Assembly (NCBI GenBank): GCA_030730545.1
Contig: JANQUX010000281.1
Span: 1-5,218, forward strand
Direction: 5' to 3'
Source of the DNA: Maribacter sp.
GTDB lineage: Bacteria > Bacteroidota > Bacteroidia > Flavobacteriales > Flavobacteriaceae
Length of the DNA stretch: 5,218 nucleotides
Of this stretch, positions 1 to 5,218 are shown in pieces; the stretch's first letter is position 1; every line of letters begins with the position of its first letter. Position numbers and translations under genes: made by a program. The notes beneath the pieces were generated by a model. That model saw only the letters and a list, made by a program, of their open reading frames with translations, made no database searches and had not been told where the DNA came from.

Positions 1-52
1 AAGTAATTAGTCAATTTTATAAATAAATTAAAATTCTACCTAATAGCGTAAC

Positions 53-115
53 TTTTAATTTAAACAGATAGAAACATAGTATGAAGCCTCTGTTAAGAAT
101 ACATTTTAATTTAAA
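53..115. repeat. 12-bp AT-rich direct repeat upstream of the ars operon
   Basis: TTTTAATTTAAA occurs at 53-64 and again at 104-115, starting 51 bp apart. Each copy is followed within a few bases by AGATAG (66-71 and 119-124). The spacing is close to five helical turns, so two copies of a regulator site are possible. The sequence is very AT-rich, however, and chance repetition is a realistic alternative. Confidence 0.3.
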
Positions 116-163
116 TTTAGATAGTAGTACTGTTGTTGAAATACTAAAAATATATCATATTAC

Positions 164-195
164 TTGCTTGATCATATAATTATATCGTAATATTG
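164..195 (+). promoter_or_regulatory. Candidate Bacteroidota-type promoter of the ars operon
   Basis: A TTG element at 164-166 (a second TTG at 168-170) lies about 20 bases before TAATATTG at 188-195, which differs by one base from the Bacteroidota -7 consensus TAnnTTTG. Transcription would start near 200, giving a leader of under 20 bases before the arsR start at 218. A weaker one-mismatch box, TACTGTTG, sits at 128-135. The placement is inferred from consensus and spacing only. Confidence 0.4.
174..185. promoter_or_regulatory. Perfect 12-bp palindrome, candidate ArsR operator
   Basis: ATATAATTATAT at 174-185 is a perfect inverted repeat lying between the proposed -33 and -7 boxes, where a bound repressor would block RNA polymerase. 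ArsR/SmtB dimers usually bind AT-rich imperfect inverted repeats overlapping the promoter of their own operon, so position and symmetry fit autoregulation. A second short palindrome, ATTGCAAT at 192-199, overlaps the -7 box and is an alternative or additional half of the site. AT-richness weakens the statistical support. Confidence 0.35.
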
Positions 196-217
196 CAATG
201 AAACAATTAAGCAGATT

Positions 218-547
218 ATGGGATTAGCTAAAACAGAAATATTTACCGATGAACAAAATGAAATTTCGTTATTCGCGAAGGTATTCGGTCACCCTGCACG
301 CGTAGCTATTTTACAATACCTATTTAAATTAGATAATTGTATTTGTGGAGACTTGGTAAATGAAATAGGCCTTGCCCAACCTACCATCTCTCAACACTTG
401 AAAGAACTAAAACAATTAGGTCTTATAAAAGGTAATGTAGAAGGCACCAGTGTTTGTTATTGTATTGATAAAACCACCTGGTTAGATATGAAACAAGTAA
501 TGGTACAGTTTTTAGACCAAGATGTATCTAACAACGATTGTTGCTAA
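218..547 (+). CDS. arsR: ArsR family arsenic-responsive transcriptional repressor
   Basis: This 109-residue protein is a winged-helix repressor that would bind the operon promoter and release it when As(III) or Sb(III) binds. The fold spans about residues 14-95: a FGHPARVAIL segment (23-32) typical of the ArsR family, then the recognition helix near AQPTISQHLKELK (53-65), then the wing with EGTSVCYCI (75-83). Candidate metal ligands are Cys41 and Cys43 (CICGDL, at the place of the CVC motif in E. coli ArsR), Cys80 and Cys82 in the wing, and a terminal Cys108-Cys109 pair. The third cysteine of the classical E. coli motif is absent, so the third ligand must come from elsewhere. The start is bounded by an in-frame stop at 188-190. 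The gene leads an operon with arsenate reduction and arsenite efflux genes, which supports arsenic rather than another metal as inducer. The family call is very firm; the ligand set is inferred. Confidence 0.95.
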   Translation: MGLAKTEIFTDEQNEISLFAKVFGHPARVAILQYLFKLDNCICGDLVNEIGLAQPTISQHLKELKQLGLIKGNVEGTSVCYCIDKTTWLDMKQVMVQFLDQDVSNNDCC

Positions 548-625
548 AAAAATTTGAACACTTCTATCGCTTTATTACGATTAATAAACAAAAACAAGCA
601 TATAATATTAATTAAAAACATTAGT

Positions 626-1093
626 ATGAAACTATCAAAAATAAAAGAACTTTTAGCTGAACAAAAGAGTATAGCATTTCAATTACCGAACGGAGATTTA
701 GTACCTAATCACTTTCACGTAACAGAAGTTGGTAAAATAACTAAGAATTTTATCGATTGTGGAGGTACGGTCAGAAATGAGGAAGTTGTAAATTTTCAAT
801 TGTGGAATGCCAATGATTATGACCATAGATTACACCCCGAAAAATTGATCAATATCATTGAACTTTCTGAAAAGGTTTTAAAGATCGATGATTTAGAAAT
901 AGAGGTAGAATACCAAGGACAAACGATAGAAAAATTCGGATTGGATTTTAACGATACAAATTTCATACTAAAATCGAAACAAACAGATTGCTTGGCAAAA
1001 GATAATTGTGGTATACCTGCAGAAAAAACAAAAGTAAAACTATCAGAAGTTAATAACGAACCTTGTTGCGCACCTGACGGAAACTGCTGTTAA
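626..1093 (+). CDS. DUF6428-type small cysteine-rich protein of the ars operon
   Basis: With the ATG at 626 this is a 155-residue soluble protein without signal peptide or membrane segment. From memory it matches the DUF6428 proteins found beside arsR in Flavobacteriaceae; no function is established. Visible features are an N-terminal HFHVTEVG block (29-36), FIDCGGT (42-48, Cys45), NFQLWNAND (56-64), HRLH (67-70), EIEVEYQ (91-97), then Cys122 and Cys128, and a tail of two vicinal pairs, Cys147-Cys148 and Cys154-Cys155. The soft ligands suggest binding of As(III) or another thiophilic metal, perhaps as a chaperone or buffer; this is inference. An open frame continues upstream to a TTG at 554, but the 24 added residues are low-complexity and begin only 7 bases after arsR, so the ATG is preferred. 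It lies 78 bases after arsR and 11 bases before the phosphatase gene. Confidence 0.85.
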   Translation: MKLSKIKELLAEQKSIAFQLPNGDLVPNHFHVTEVGKITKNFIDCGGTVRNEEVVNFQLWNANDYDHRLHPEKLINIIELSEKVLKIDDLEIEVEYQGQTIEKFGLDFNDTNFILKSKQTDCLAKDNCGIPAEKTKVKLSEVNNEPCCAPDGNCC

Positions 1094-1104
1094 CAAACCT
1101 ATAT

Positions 1105-1746
1105 ATGCTAAAGATAATGACTACTACCAAAATTGATATGTTACCAGAAATAGCCAACCTAATAAAGGGGTTACAACCAAACGCTATCACAGCAGAACGC
1201 AAAATTATTTTGCAACCACTCATTGATTATATACAAGACAGAGCAGCCAACAACCAAGAAATTAGAATAAATTTCATCTGTACCCATAACTCTAGAAGAA
1301 GTCATTTATCTCAAGTTTGGGCGCAAACAATGGCTACTAACTTTGGTATTAAAAATGTTTATTGCTACTCTGGTGGTACAGAGGCTACGGCTTTGTTCCC
1401 GATGGTGGCAGAGACATTAAAAAATCAAGGATTTCAGATTCAAAAATTATCTGACAGCGGTAATCCTGTTTATGCTATTAAGTTTTCTGAGAATGAGCAT
1501 CCTGTAATTGGGTTTTCTAAATCGTATGAAAATAGCTTTAATCCTGCATCGCAATTTGCAGCAGTTATGACATGTTCACAAGCAGATAGTGGTTGTCCAT
1601 TTATTGCAGGTGCCGAAAAAAGAATACCTATCACTTTTGAAGATCCAAAAGCATTTGACAACACGCCGCAGCAAGAAGAAAAATATGCAGAAAGAAGTCT
1701 ACAGATTGCAACAGAATTGTTTTACGTATTCTCACAAATTAAATAA
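1105..1746 (+). CDS. ArsC-like low-molecular-weight phosphatase family protein, probable arsenate reductase
   Basis: This 213-residue cytoplasmic protein has the low-molecular-weight tyrosine phosphatase fold and probably reduces arsenate to arsenite for export. The phosphate-binding loop is CTHNSRRS (59-66), with nucleophile Cys59 and Arg65 completing CX5R. A second pair, Cys157 and Cys164 in [11 protein letters not shown], has the CX6C spacing of Cys82/Cys89 in thioredoxin-coupled ArsC of Staphylococcus aureus and Bacillus subtilis. FEDP (178-181) matches the loop carrying the general acid. The protein is longer than the roughly 131-residue ArsC: about 50 residues precede the loop, and the Cys59-Cys157 distance is 26 longer than Cys10-Cys82. 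Plain phosphatase activity is the alternative, but the redox pair and the downstream pump favour arsenate. Other possible starts are Met5 (1117) and Met12 (1138); the conserved part seems to begin near MLPEI, so Met12 is credible. It ends 2 bases before the permease gene, implying coupled translation. Confidence 0.88.
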   Translation: MLKIMTTTKIDMLPEIANLIKGLQPNAITAERKIILQPLIDYIQDRAANNQEIRINFICTHNSRRSHLSQVWAQTMATNFGIKNVYCYSGGTEATALFPMVAETLKNQGFQIQKLSDSGNPVYAIKFSENEHPVIGFSKSYENSFNPASQFAAVMTCSQADSGCPFIAGAEKRIPITFEDPKAFDNTPQQEEKYAERSLQIATELFYVFSQIK

Positions 1747-1748
1747 AA

Positions 1749-2804
1749 ATGGCATCTAAAAAACTAAGCTTTCTAGATCAGAATTTAACCTGGTGGATTT
1801 TTGCCGCAATGGCTCTTGGGGTAGGTATCGGTTATTTTATACCATCCTTTCCAGACATTATCAACACATTCAATAGTGGTACTACAAATATTCCTATAGC
1901 TATTGGGTTGATTCTCATGATGTATCCGCCCTTAGCGAAAGTGAATTATGCTTTACTACCAAAGGTTTTTAGAAACACAAAAATCTTATCTATCAGTCTT
2001 ATCTTAAACTGGATTATTGGTCCGGTATTAATGTTCATACTCGCCATTACTTTTTTATCTGACTATCCAGAATACATGGTAGGTCTAATTCTTATTGGTC
2101 TGGCACGTTGTATTGCAATGGTATTGGTATGGAACGATCTTGCAGAAGGCAGTAGCGAATATGGGGCTGGTTTAGTTGCTTTAAATAGCATCTTTCAAGT
2201 ATTTGCATATAGTTTCTATGCTTGGTTATTTATTACTGTGCTTCCACCTTATTTCGGTTTTGAAGGTGCCATAGTAGATATCTCTATTGGTACTATAGCA
2301 GAAAGTGTTGCCATCTATTTAGGACTACCGTTTGTAATGGGAATACTGAGCAGATTAATTTTAGTAAAACTCAAAGGCGAAGATTGGTATACGAACAAAT
2401 TCATACCTGCAATTTCACCAATGACATTGATTGCCCTTTTATTCACCATCGTTATTATGTTTTCTTTAAAAGGAGAATTAATAGTAGAAATACCGATGGA
2501 TGTTCTCATCATCGCAGTCCCGTTACTTATCTATTTCACCTTAATGTTCATTATCGGATTTTTCTTTACCAAAGCAACTGGCGCAGCATATGATAAAACA
2601 GCATCAGTAGCATTTACGGCAGCCGGAAACAATTTTGAATTAGCGATTGCTGTTGCCATTGCGGTATTCGGACTCAATTCTGGTCAAGCATTTGCAGGAG
2701 TAATCGGTCCGCTAGTTGAGGTCCCTGCACTTATATTTTTAGTTCGAGTATCCTTTTGGCTAAAGAAAAAATATTTTGATAATCCGAAGCCTAAAACAGC
2801 ATAA
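1749..2804 (+). CDS. arsB: ACR3 family arsenite efflux permease
   Basis: This 351-residue inner-membrane protein belongs to the ACR3 (Bile/Arsenite/Riboflavin) transporter family and would export arsenite using the proton gradient. About ten hydrophobic helices are visible, roughly at 13-31, 46-66, 79-102, 109-130, 139-166, 176-205, 219-240, 250-275, 288-308 and 312-336. The hallmark [16 protein letters not shown] (117-132) carries Cys121, the only cysteine. Glu297 in [11 protein letters not shown] lies 176 residues later, the same interval as the essential Cys129 and Glu305 of Corynebacterium glutamicum Acr3. GPLVEVP (320-326) is a further family signature. The length is normal and the C-terminal tail is basic. 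The start follows the phosphatase stop by 2 bases, and no ArsA ATPase is present, so the pump would work as a secondary transporter. The symbol acr3 is equally appropriate; the protein is unrelated to E. coli ArsB. Confidence 0.97.
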   Translation: MASKKLSFLDQNLTWWIFAAMALGVGIGYFIPSFPDIINTFNSGTTNIPIAIGLILMMYPPLAKVNYALLPKVFRNTKILSISLILNWIIGPVLMFILAITFLSDYPEYMVGLILIGLARCIAMVLVWNDLAEGSSEYGAGLVALNSIFQVFAYSFYAWLFITVLPPYFGFEGAIVDISIGTIAESVAIYLGLPFVMGILSRLILVKLKGEDWYTNKFIPAISPMTLIALLFTIVIMFSLKGELIVEIPMDVLIIAVPLLIYFTLMFIIGFFFTKATGAAYDKTASVAFTAAGNNFELAIAVAIAVFGLNSGQAFAGVIGPLVEVPALIFLVRVSFWLKKKYFDNPKPKTA

Positions 2805-2832
2805 TTTGTAAAAATAACATAGCGTATTTAGC

Positions 2833-2865
2833 AAAGGTCAGGTTTTAATACCTGACTTTTTTTTT
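2833..2865 (+). terminator. Rho-independent terminator of the ars operon
   Basis: GTCAGGT at 2837-2843 pairs with ACCTGAC at 2850-2856 around a six-base loop. The stem is extended by a G-U pair and three A-U pairs, and a run of nine T residues fills 2857-2865. It starts 29 bases after the permease stop and should insulate the ars operon from the downstream genes. Confidence 0.93.
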
Positions 2866-2980
2866 GATTATTATCTGCATTGTGTATACAATTACTACTC
2901 ACAACGTTAATGACATTATCTAACTTTCATAGTCACTATTAAAACTCGTTTCTCTGAAAAATACACTTACAGCGATGAAC

Positions 2981-2988
2981 TATCTTTG
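2981..2988 (+). promoter_or_regulatory. Bacteroidota-type -7 box upstream of the MBL-fold hydrolase gene
   Basis: TATCTTTG matches the TAnnTTTG consensus of the Bacteroidota housekeeping sigma factor exactly. It would start transcription around 2993, leaving a leader of about 60 bases before the ATG at 3056. No clear TTG -33 element is visible at the usual distance (the nearest is CTG at 2954-2956), so the promoter may be weak or activator-dependent. The leader contains a GC-rich patch with CCGCGG at 3036-3041. Nothing else was recognised in the 251-base gap between 2805 and 3055 apart from the terminator. Confidence 0.55.
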
Positions 2989-3055
2989 CATAAATATATT
3001 TAGAAGTACGACATCAAGTTCAGGTACAATCTGAGCCGCGGTCAAATAACATCAT

Positions 3056-4189
3056 ATGATCAAAAGAATTATTAAAAAAATAATGATAACAACCTTATTA
3101 ATAATTGCCGTACTGGCAGTAGTTATTTTAGCATTCACCAGTTTTTACCCAAGCTTTGGTGGCGATAGTACCAAAAGTCAGAAAATAGCCTACGAGCAGT
3201 CTCAACAATTTAAAGAAGGTAAATTTCGCAATGTAAAACCGGTACCAGAAGATTTAGCCTTTTCTGACAAGCTTAGTTTAGCCTACAAGTTTTTCACCAC
3301 CAAGGTGCCAAATGGTCGCCCTAGAGCAGATTTAGTTCCTCAAAAAATAGATTCTGTAAACATTGCAGATTATGACGGCGAAACAAGAATGATTTGGTTC
3401 GGACATTCTTCTTTTTTATTACAGATTGATGGAAAAAATATTCTAATTGACCCAATGTTCGGCGCAGTAGCAGCCCCTCACCCACTTTTAGGTGAAAAAA
3501 GATTTAATAAAGAATTCCCAATAGCAATTGAACAACTACCACAGATTGATGCGGTAATTTTCTCTCATGACCACTATGACCATTTAGATTACGAATCTGT
3601 TTTAAGGATCAAGGATAAAACAAATCATTTCTACACTCCGTTAGGTGTAGGTAATCATTTGACCTCTTGGGGAGTTTCTGATGCTAAAATCACAGAGATG
3701 GATTGGTGGGAAGAAACACAGTTCGGTAATCTAAAATTTGTATGTACACCAGCGCAACATTTCTCTGGTAGAGGGTTGAACAATGCACAAAGCACTTTAT
3801 GGAGTTCTTGGGTAATTACCTCAGCAAATGAAAATATCTTTTTTAGCGGTGATAGTGGTTATGCTGATCACTTTAAAGAAATTGGGGAAAAATACGGACC
3901 TTTTGACTTGGCGTTGATGGAATGCGGACAGTACAATCAAATGTGGTCAGATATTCTCATGATGCCCGAAGAAACCGCACAAGCTGGTATCGATGTCAAA
4001 GCAAATAAAATAATGCCCATACATTGGGCTGGCTTTAAACTTGCCCTACACGAATGGACAGATCCTATTAAAAGAGTTGAAGCAAAAGCAACTGAATTGA
4101 ACTTACAGGTAATCTCGCCTCAAATTGGGCAAGAGATTTTGGTAAAAGATTCGGTGAACAACTATGGTGATTGGTGGAAAGGGTTGTAA
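3056..4189 (+). CDS. Membrane-anchored MBL-fold metallo-hydrolase, NAPE-PLD-like
   Basis: This 377-residue protein has an N-terminal membrane anchor (basic start, hydrophobic about 9-30) and a metallo-beta-lactamase fold of the Lactamase_B_2 type, probably facing the periplasm. Visible motifs are WFGHSSFLLQIDG (114-126), LIDPMFG (130-136), the metal motif SHDHYDH (170-176; His171, His173, Asp175, His176), PAQHFSGRG (232-240; His235), FSGDSGY (263-269; bridging Asp266) and PIHWAGFKLALHEW (321-334; His323). All ligands for a dinuclear zinc site are present. The ASP/GRG and IHW blocks, and TLWSSWVI (248-255), resemble N-acyl-phosphatidylethanolamine phospholipase D and its bacterial relatives, so a phosphodiester or lipid substrate is possible; the substrate cannot be read from sequence. 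An in-frame stop at 3047-3049 fixes the upstream limit of the start; Met10 (3083) is an alternative. The SDR gene follows after 36 bases. Confidence 0.9.
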   Translation: MIKRIIKKIMITTLLIIAVLAVVILAFTSFYPSFGGDSTKSQKIAYEQSQQFKEGKFRNVKPVPEDLAFSDKLSLAYKFFTTKVPNGRPRADLVPQKIDSVNIADYDGETRMIWFGHSSFLLQIDGKNILIDPMFGAVAAPHPLLGEKRFNKEFPIAIEQLPQIDAVIFSHDHYDHLDYESVLRIKDKTNHFYTPLGVGNHLTSWGVSDAKITEMDWWEETQFGNLKFVCTPAQHFSGRGLNNAQSTLWSSWVITSANENIFFSGDSGYADHFKEIGEKYGPFDLALMECGQYNQMWSDILMMPEETAQAGIDVKANKIMPIHWAGFKLALHEWTDPIKRVEAKATELNLQVISPQIGQEILVKDSVNNYGDWWKGL

Positions 4190-4225
4190 TTCATTAACAT
4201 AAATTACCTAATTAAACGAAACATA

Positions 4226-4960
4226 ATGAAATTAGAAAATAAGGTAGTCATCGTAACAGGAGCCTCACGAGGTATCGGACAAGAAATTGCATTTCTATTA
4301 GCAGAGAATGGTGCTAAAATAGTAGTCAATCATTCAAATAGTATAAAAGATGCAGACGCTACTGTGGCTAAAATTAAAAGTAATGGCGGAAATGCTATTG
4401 CCATAAAAGCAGATGTAAGCGATAGAATTCAGGTAACTCAGCTATTTGACCAAACTATAGAAGTTTTCGGTAAAGTAGATGTATTGGTTAACAATGCGGG
4501 AGTAATGATAAACAAAAAATTGAAAGATGCTACTGAAGAAGACTTCAACAAACAGTTTGATGTGAATGTAAAGGGAGTTTTCAATATGTTGCAAGGGGCT
4601 GATAGTAAGTTATCAGATAACGGCAATATTATAAATATTTCGTCTACTACGGTAAAATTGATGTTCCCTACTTACGCTTTATACTCCGCTTCAAAAGCCG
4701 CGGTAGAGCAAATGACCAGAGTGTTTTCTAAAGAAATAGGAAGGGGAATATCTGTAAACGCCCTTGCACCCGGACCAACAGAAACAGAATTATTCTTAAA
4801 TGGAAAATCAGAAGAATTCATTGATAAATTAAAGTCTATGAATGCTTTCGACAGATTGGCACAACCTATTGATATCGCCAGAGTAGCATTATTTTTAGCT
4901 AGCGATGAATCTAAATGGATTTCAGGTCAGGTAATCGCTGCAAATGGTGCATTAATTTAA
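4226..4960 (+). CDS. SDR family NAD(P)-dependent oxidoreductase
   Basis: This 244-residue cytoplasmic enzyme is a classical short-chain dehydrogenase/reductase that would interconvert a carbonyl and an alcohol with NAD(P)H. The Rossmann motif is TGASRGIG (11-18), followed by NNAG (89-92) and the catalytic residues Asn114 (DVNVKG), Ser140 (NISS), Tyr153 and Lys157 (YSASK). APGPTETE (181-188) is the usual loop after the active site. Arg15 in the glycine-rich loop favours NADP(H). Length and motifs fit the FabG-like and tetrahydroxynaphthalene-reductase-like branch, but the substrate is not predictable, and a role as the fatty acid synthesis FabG is unlikely given its neighbours. The ATG at 4226 places the Rossmann strand at the normal distance from the N-terminus. 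Spacing of 36 bases upstream and 22 downstream suggests an operon with the hydrolase and lipoprotein genes. Confidence 0.93.
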   Translation: MKLENKVVIVTGASRGIGQEIAFLLAENGAKIVVNHSNSIKDADATVAKIKSNGGNAIAIKADVSDRIQVTQLFDQTIEVFGKVDVLVNNAGVMINKKLKDATEEDFNKQFDVNVKGVFNMLQGADSKLSDNGNIINISSTTVKLMFPTYALYSASKAAVEQMTRVFSKEIGRGISVNALAPGPTETELFLNGKSEEFIDKLKSMNAFDRLAQPIDIARVALFLASDESKWISGQVIAANGALI

Positions 4961-4982
4961 TCTCATATTTAAAGAACTTTAC

Positions 4983-5218
4983 ATGAAATTTAAAATAGCT
5001 ACCCTACTAGTATTAAGTATTTTAATCACTTCTTGCAAAGGGGAACCAACTGTCAAAAAAGAAACTATTCAAACCCCTGAATTCACGAATAAAGGACACG
5101 AATTGGTTTCTAAAATGCTTGAAAAAGTTGGCGATTACAAAACGCTTCGAAGTAAGAAAGATGTCGTGTATACATATACCTACCAAACTCCCGATGGTAA
5201 GACAGATATTTCGACAGA
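4983..5218 (+). CDS. Partial lipoprotein, function unknown (3' end outside the window)
   Basis: The first 78 codons of an open frame run off the window end. The product starts with a lipoprotein signal: basic MKFK, a hydrophobic stretch (5-15) and the lipobox ITSC, with lipidated Cys18. The residues after it (KGEP) are charged, as is common in surface or outer-membrane lipoproteins of Bacteroidota, though the export motif is not a clear match. The mature part begins with a flexible lysine- and threonine-rich linker, then KGHELVSKMLEKVGDYKTL (37-55) and VVYTYTYQTPDGK (61-73), which reads like a helix followed by beta strands. I do not recognise the family. It follows the SDR gene by 22 bases and is probably co-transcribed with it. 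Confidence 0.82.
   Translation, partial: MKFKIATLLVLSILITSCKGEPTVKKETIQTPEFTNKGHELVSKMLEKVGDYKTLRSKKDVVYTYTYQTPDGKTDIST

Noticed and set aside
24..62. Inverted repeat TAAATTAAAA / TTTTAATTTA as a terminator for an upstream gene
   Set aside because: The stem is only A-T pairs with a 19-base loop and no T-run follows it, so it is unlikely to terminate transcription.
81..179. Possible 32-codon ORF upstream of arsR
   Set aside because: It overlaps the predicted promoter and operator, has no recognisable motif, and is a length expected by chance in this sequence.
554..625. TTG-initiated 24-residue extension of the DUF6428-type protein
   Set aside because: The added residues are lysine- and isoleucine-rich and look like translated AT-rich spacer; the ATG at 626 begins a typical helix and matches my memory of where homologues start.
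1470..1664. Minus-strand ORF within the ArsC-like gene
   Set aside because: It lies wholly antisense to a well-supported gene and has no recognisable protein features.
2315..2593. Two overlapping small ORFs (minus 2315-2512, plus 2384-2593) within the permease gene
   Set aside because: Both are alternative-frame readings of the conserved ACR3 coding sequence and show no family motif.
4438..4626. Minus-strand ORF within the SDR gene
   Set aside because: It is antisense to the conserved NNAG and catalytic Asn region and is best explained as a shadow of that gene.
1..5218. Mobile element, CRISPR array, toxin-antitoxin or phage defence genes
   Set aside because: No transposase, integrase, terminal inverted repeats, regular repeat-spacer pattern, tRNA or defence-type gene pair was seen on either strand.

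Overview
The window is AT-rich and every gene lies on the + strand. It looks like chromosomal DNA from a member of the Bacteroidota, most likely a marine-type Flavobacteriaceae. Three things point there: Bacteroidota-like promoter boxes (an exact TAnnTTTG at 2981-2988 and a near match at 188-195), starts preceded by A-rich sequence instead of Shine-Dalgarno sites, and the gene order arsR / DUF6428 / ArsC-like phosphatase / ACR3 pump. The taxon is inferred from these features, not from any search.

Positions 1-217 hold no credible gene. They form an AT-rich control region with a candidate promoter, a perfect 12-bp palindrome between its two boxes (a possible ArsR operator) and a 12-bp direct repeat further upstream.

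Positions 218-2804 are a compact four-gene arsenic resistance operon. An ArsR-type repressor senses As(III). A small DUF6428-type protein with a cysteine-rich tail has no known function. A large ArsC-like low-molecular-weight phosphatase probably reduces arsenate to arsenite. An ACR3 permease expels arsenite. A strong intrinsic terminator at 2833-2865 closes the unit. The most interesting point is that the DUF6428-type protein ends in a CC-x5-CC tail. As I recall it, this is the spacing of the two C-terminal vicinal cysteine pairs of the ArsD arsenic metallochaperone, yet the operon has no ArsA ATPase and no recognisable ArsD.

Positions 2866-3055 are intergenic and carry a Bacteroidota-type promoter. 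From 3056 a second tightly spaced set begins: a membrane-anchored metallo-beta-lactamase-fold hydrolase resembling N-acyl-phosphatidylethanolamine phospholipase D (NAPE-PLD), a short-chain dehydrogenase/reductase, and the first 78 codons of a lipoprotein cut off by the window end. Gaps of 36 and 22 bp suggest co-transcription. Their joint role is unknown; an envelope or lipid-related function is only a guess.
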